This document shows, in pieces, positions 62,357 through 64,000 of a stretch of DNA of 64,000 nt. Below the pieces are notes generated by a model. It was not told the DNA's origin. It did no database searches and saw only the letters and a program-made list of their open reading frames with translations. The stretch spans positions 48,381-112,380 of the forward strand of contig CAINGU010000063.1 in assembly GCA_903848645.1 (NCBI GenBank), given 5' to 3'. Both the position numbers and the translations under genes were made by a program. The stretch comes from an uncultured cyanobacterium (GTDB lineage Bacteria; Cyanobacteriota; Cyanobacteriia; Cyanobacteriales; Nostocaceae). The stretch's first letter is position 1. Each line of letters starts with the position of its first letter.

Positions 62357-64000
62357 TTACCAAGGATTACCAATCATAGTAAAAGCAGACCAAAAATAGG
62401 GATGTTTTAACTCTTGACGACCAACTTTCCTTAATAGAGGTGGTAAATTTATGTCACCACGAGAAATCAGTAATTTACCATCTTGGATTCGGACTTCTCC
62501 TTTTAACATTGCTATTTGCGCTCGTCTTAATGCTTCAGCTTTAATGGGAGATATTTTTAACTGCCTATAGAACTCAGTCATTAATCCTAAAGTCCCTTCA
62601 TCAGAAACATACCATAAACTGGCTAATGCCGATTTAGCACCAGCTTGGACGGCAAAACCAGCAAAACCTAATTCTGCTTGTGCGTCTCCTACAGCGGTGC
62701 GACAAGCACTTAATACGACTAACTCCACGGGTGGATTATTCCAACCCAATTGCCGCAACTGATCCATTTTTAACTGAGAATCCCACAATTGAATATAGGA
62801 GTTACCAGGGACACCGCTTTTAAATTCACCATGAGTAGCTAAGTGAATAATGCCATAGGGTATTTGTTGTCTCTGGTTTTGCAGATTTTTGAGGGTAAAA
62901 CCTTCATTCAAAAAAGATTTTCCTGTCCATAACTGGGCAGTAATAGCTGATAATTCTGTTGGTACTGCTGGTAAAGGGTTTTGGTTGGTAAATTTAGATG
63001 CACCCATACCCAAAACTTCAGTTTTTTTAATATCAACATATTTGCTATCACTAAGGCTGAGACTCGGCATCAAACCCACGCTATAACTTTCTATCAGATA
63101 TTTTTCACCATCATACAGGGTAGCTATGGGGAGCGATCGCAATCCCCCATCCATGATAAATACTAAATTATCTATTTTTTGTTTTTGCAGTTCTGATTCT
63201 ATCGGTTTAATTAGCCAGTCATACATTTGTTTTGCTGGCTTTTTATAGTTACTACGTAGTGTACTATCTGTAACGGCAAGTTTCAAATTTTTAGCAACTT
63301 CTATGACTTGAGAACGAGTAACGTTGATGACTTTACGAATTGGTTCACCATTAGCAGTAATAATTATTAATTCTAAGCGATCGCTATCAGATTTCAGAAT
63401 TTGTGAAGTTTCACTAGAAATAGTTGTTGGCACAAAATTGACATATATCAGACCTGGTTTTATGCCAGTAGCATCGCTAATCTTTGTCAGTATTTTATGG
63501 GATTCATTTACAGATATGATTTCAGTCTTATCGGCAATTGATAAGTATTGTTTAAACTCATTAGTAAATTTTTGATCAATTTCTGCTAAATAACTGCTTT
63601 TAACTCCTGGAGAAAGGTTAACTATTCCAGGTATTAAAGCTGGTTTGTCTTTTGGTTTGTCTTTTAAAATTTCTGGATTAGAAGAATTATTGGGATTATT
63701 TGTTAAACTAAAAGTTGCCGGAGGTAAAGTTCCATTATTAGCAGTAACGCTATAATTTCCGGTAATAGTATTTGCAGTTACGGGAATCGAAACAATTCCA
63801 CTATTATTAGTAGTTAAGGTACTACTACCTGTAAAATTTGCACTTGCACCAGTAAGCGGAGCGTTAAATATCACTGTGGCATTAGGAATAATATTGCCAA
63901 ATTTATCTTTAACTGTGGCTGCTAATTGATTAGCAAAAGCCGTATTAACAATTGTTGTTTGTGGTGTTCCATCTGTAGGGATAATTGTCGCGGGAACATC
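62357..64000 (-). CDS. CHAT-domain protein with Ig-like repeats, partial at the window end
   Basis: The frame is open to the end of the window, so the 5' part is missing; the internal GTG at 63874 is not the true start. The visible part (about 547 residues) begins with at least one bacterial Ig-like repeat (VPVTANTITGNYSVTAN and, upstream, AATVKDKFGNIIPNATV), then a linker (about 100 residues) and a CHAT domain of caspase-like fold. The catalytic histidine is in IIHLATHGEF and the cysteine in LVVLSACRTAVGDAQ, followed by AGAKSALASLWYV. CHAT proteases in cyanobacteria are often linked to surface proteins or stress responses; its targets are unknown. Confidence 0.85.
   Translation of the reverse strand, partial: DVPATIIPTDGTPQTTIVNTAFANQLAATVKDKFGNIIPNATVIFNAPLTGASANFTGSSTLTTNNSGIVSIPVTANTITGNYSVTANNGTLPPATFSLTNNPNNSSNPEILKDKPKDKPALIPGIVNLSPGVKSSYLAEIDQKFTNEFKQYLSIADKTEIISVNESHKILTKISDATGIKPGLIYVNFVPTTISSETSQILKSDSDRLELIIITANGEPIRKVINVTRSQVIEVAKNLKLAVTDSTLRSNYKKPAKQMYDWLIKPIESELQKQKIDNLVFIMDGGLRSLPIATLYDGEKYLIESYSVGLMPSLSLSDSKYVDIKKTEVLGMGASKFTNQNPLPAVPTELSAITAQLWTGKSFLNEGFTLKNLQNQRQQIPYGIIHLATHGEFKSGVPGNSYIQLWDSQLKMDQLRQLGWNNPPVELVVLSACRTAVGDAQAELGFAGFAVQAGAKSALASLWYVSDEGTLGLMTEFYRQLKISPIKAEALRRAQIAMLKGEVRIQDGKLLISRGDINLPPLLRKVGRQELKHPYFWSAFTMIGNPW

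Overview
The window looks like chromosome of a filamentous, probably heterocyst-forming cyanobacterium (order Nostocales), of low GC content. The evidence is photosystem II gene psbI, magnesium chelatase chlI, a HetP-like protein, nifJ, many cyanobacterium-specific families (DUF3769/LptD-like, RNase D-like, CHAT, GlgP with DUF3417), more than 20 HIP1 octamers (GCGATCGC) and abundant 7-bp short tandemly repeated repeats (STRRs) typical of Nostoc/Anabaena relatives. No rRNA, tRNA, CRISPR array, prophage or complete insertion sequence was recognised.

Layout. 0-9 kb: an AI-2E-family permease, a small membrane protein, an LCP cell-wall ligase, a lone KAP P-loop NTPase and a fused sugar nucleotidyltransferase/phosphomannomutase-like protein. 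9-16 kb: housekeeping genes (YciI-like, pheT, chlI, ychF). 16-24 kb: Rpn-type nuclease next to a Ser/Thr kinase, an alpha/beta hydrolase, a two-domain SagB-type oxidoreductase, an LptD-like outer-membrane protein and psbI. 24-29 kb: a secreted protein with a C-terminal sorting-like tail, glycogen phosphorylase, a secreted protein, a Pmp3 peptide and a SUI1/YciH factor. 29-33.2 kb: an accessory nuclease cluster with GxxExxY protein, McrB/McrC (type IV restriction) and a DUF2887 protein. 33-37 kb: trpB, a CAP-domain protein, a 3'-5' exonuclease and a phosphoribosyltransferase. 37-45 kb: a 1.2-kb non-coding stretch, a HetP-like gene, then nifJ, a dihydroorotate dehydrogenase-like gene and phosphofructokinase. 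45-53.5 kb: a CBS/PAS hybrid histidine kinase, a pyruvate kinase-like protein and ppsA. 53.5-60 kb: a zinc-ribbon ORF, ileS, a NucS-like nuclease, a RAYT transposase between its REP-like palindromes, and small DUF1902 and HTH genes. 60-64 kb: type II NADH dehydrogenase, a pseudogene, two small membrane or secreted proteins and a CHAT protease cut by the window end.

How genes connect. Central carbon metabolism is concentrated here: glgP (glycogen breakdown), pfkA, the pyruvate kinase-like protein, ppsA and nifJ all act between glycogen and acetyl-CoA/pyruvate, though they are not one operon. Most genes are single or in pairs; credible operons are mcrB-mcrC (ATGA overlap), the kinase plus Rpn nuclease pair (9-bp gap), and exonuclease plus phosphoribosyltransferase (12-bp gap).

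The most unusual content is repetitive. STRRs and other short repeats lie between genes and also inside reading frames (twice in nifJ, once in ileS, at one start and several stop codons). Two multi-hairpin palindromic arrays lie at 33.2 and 43.9 kb. A RAYT gene has its stop codon inside a REP-like repeat. An HTH gene has a decayed second copy split by a MITE-like element. I see no clear candidate for a wholly new biological system. The best leads are the McrBC variant with an unrecognised N-terminal region and a possible frameshift, the RAYT/REP locus, and a phosphomannomutase-like domain that has lost its catalytic loops.
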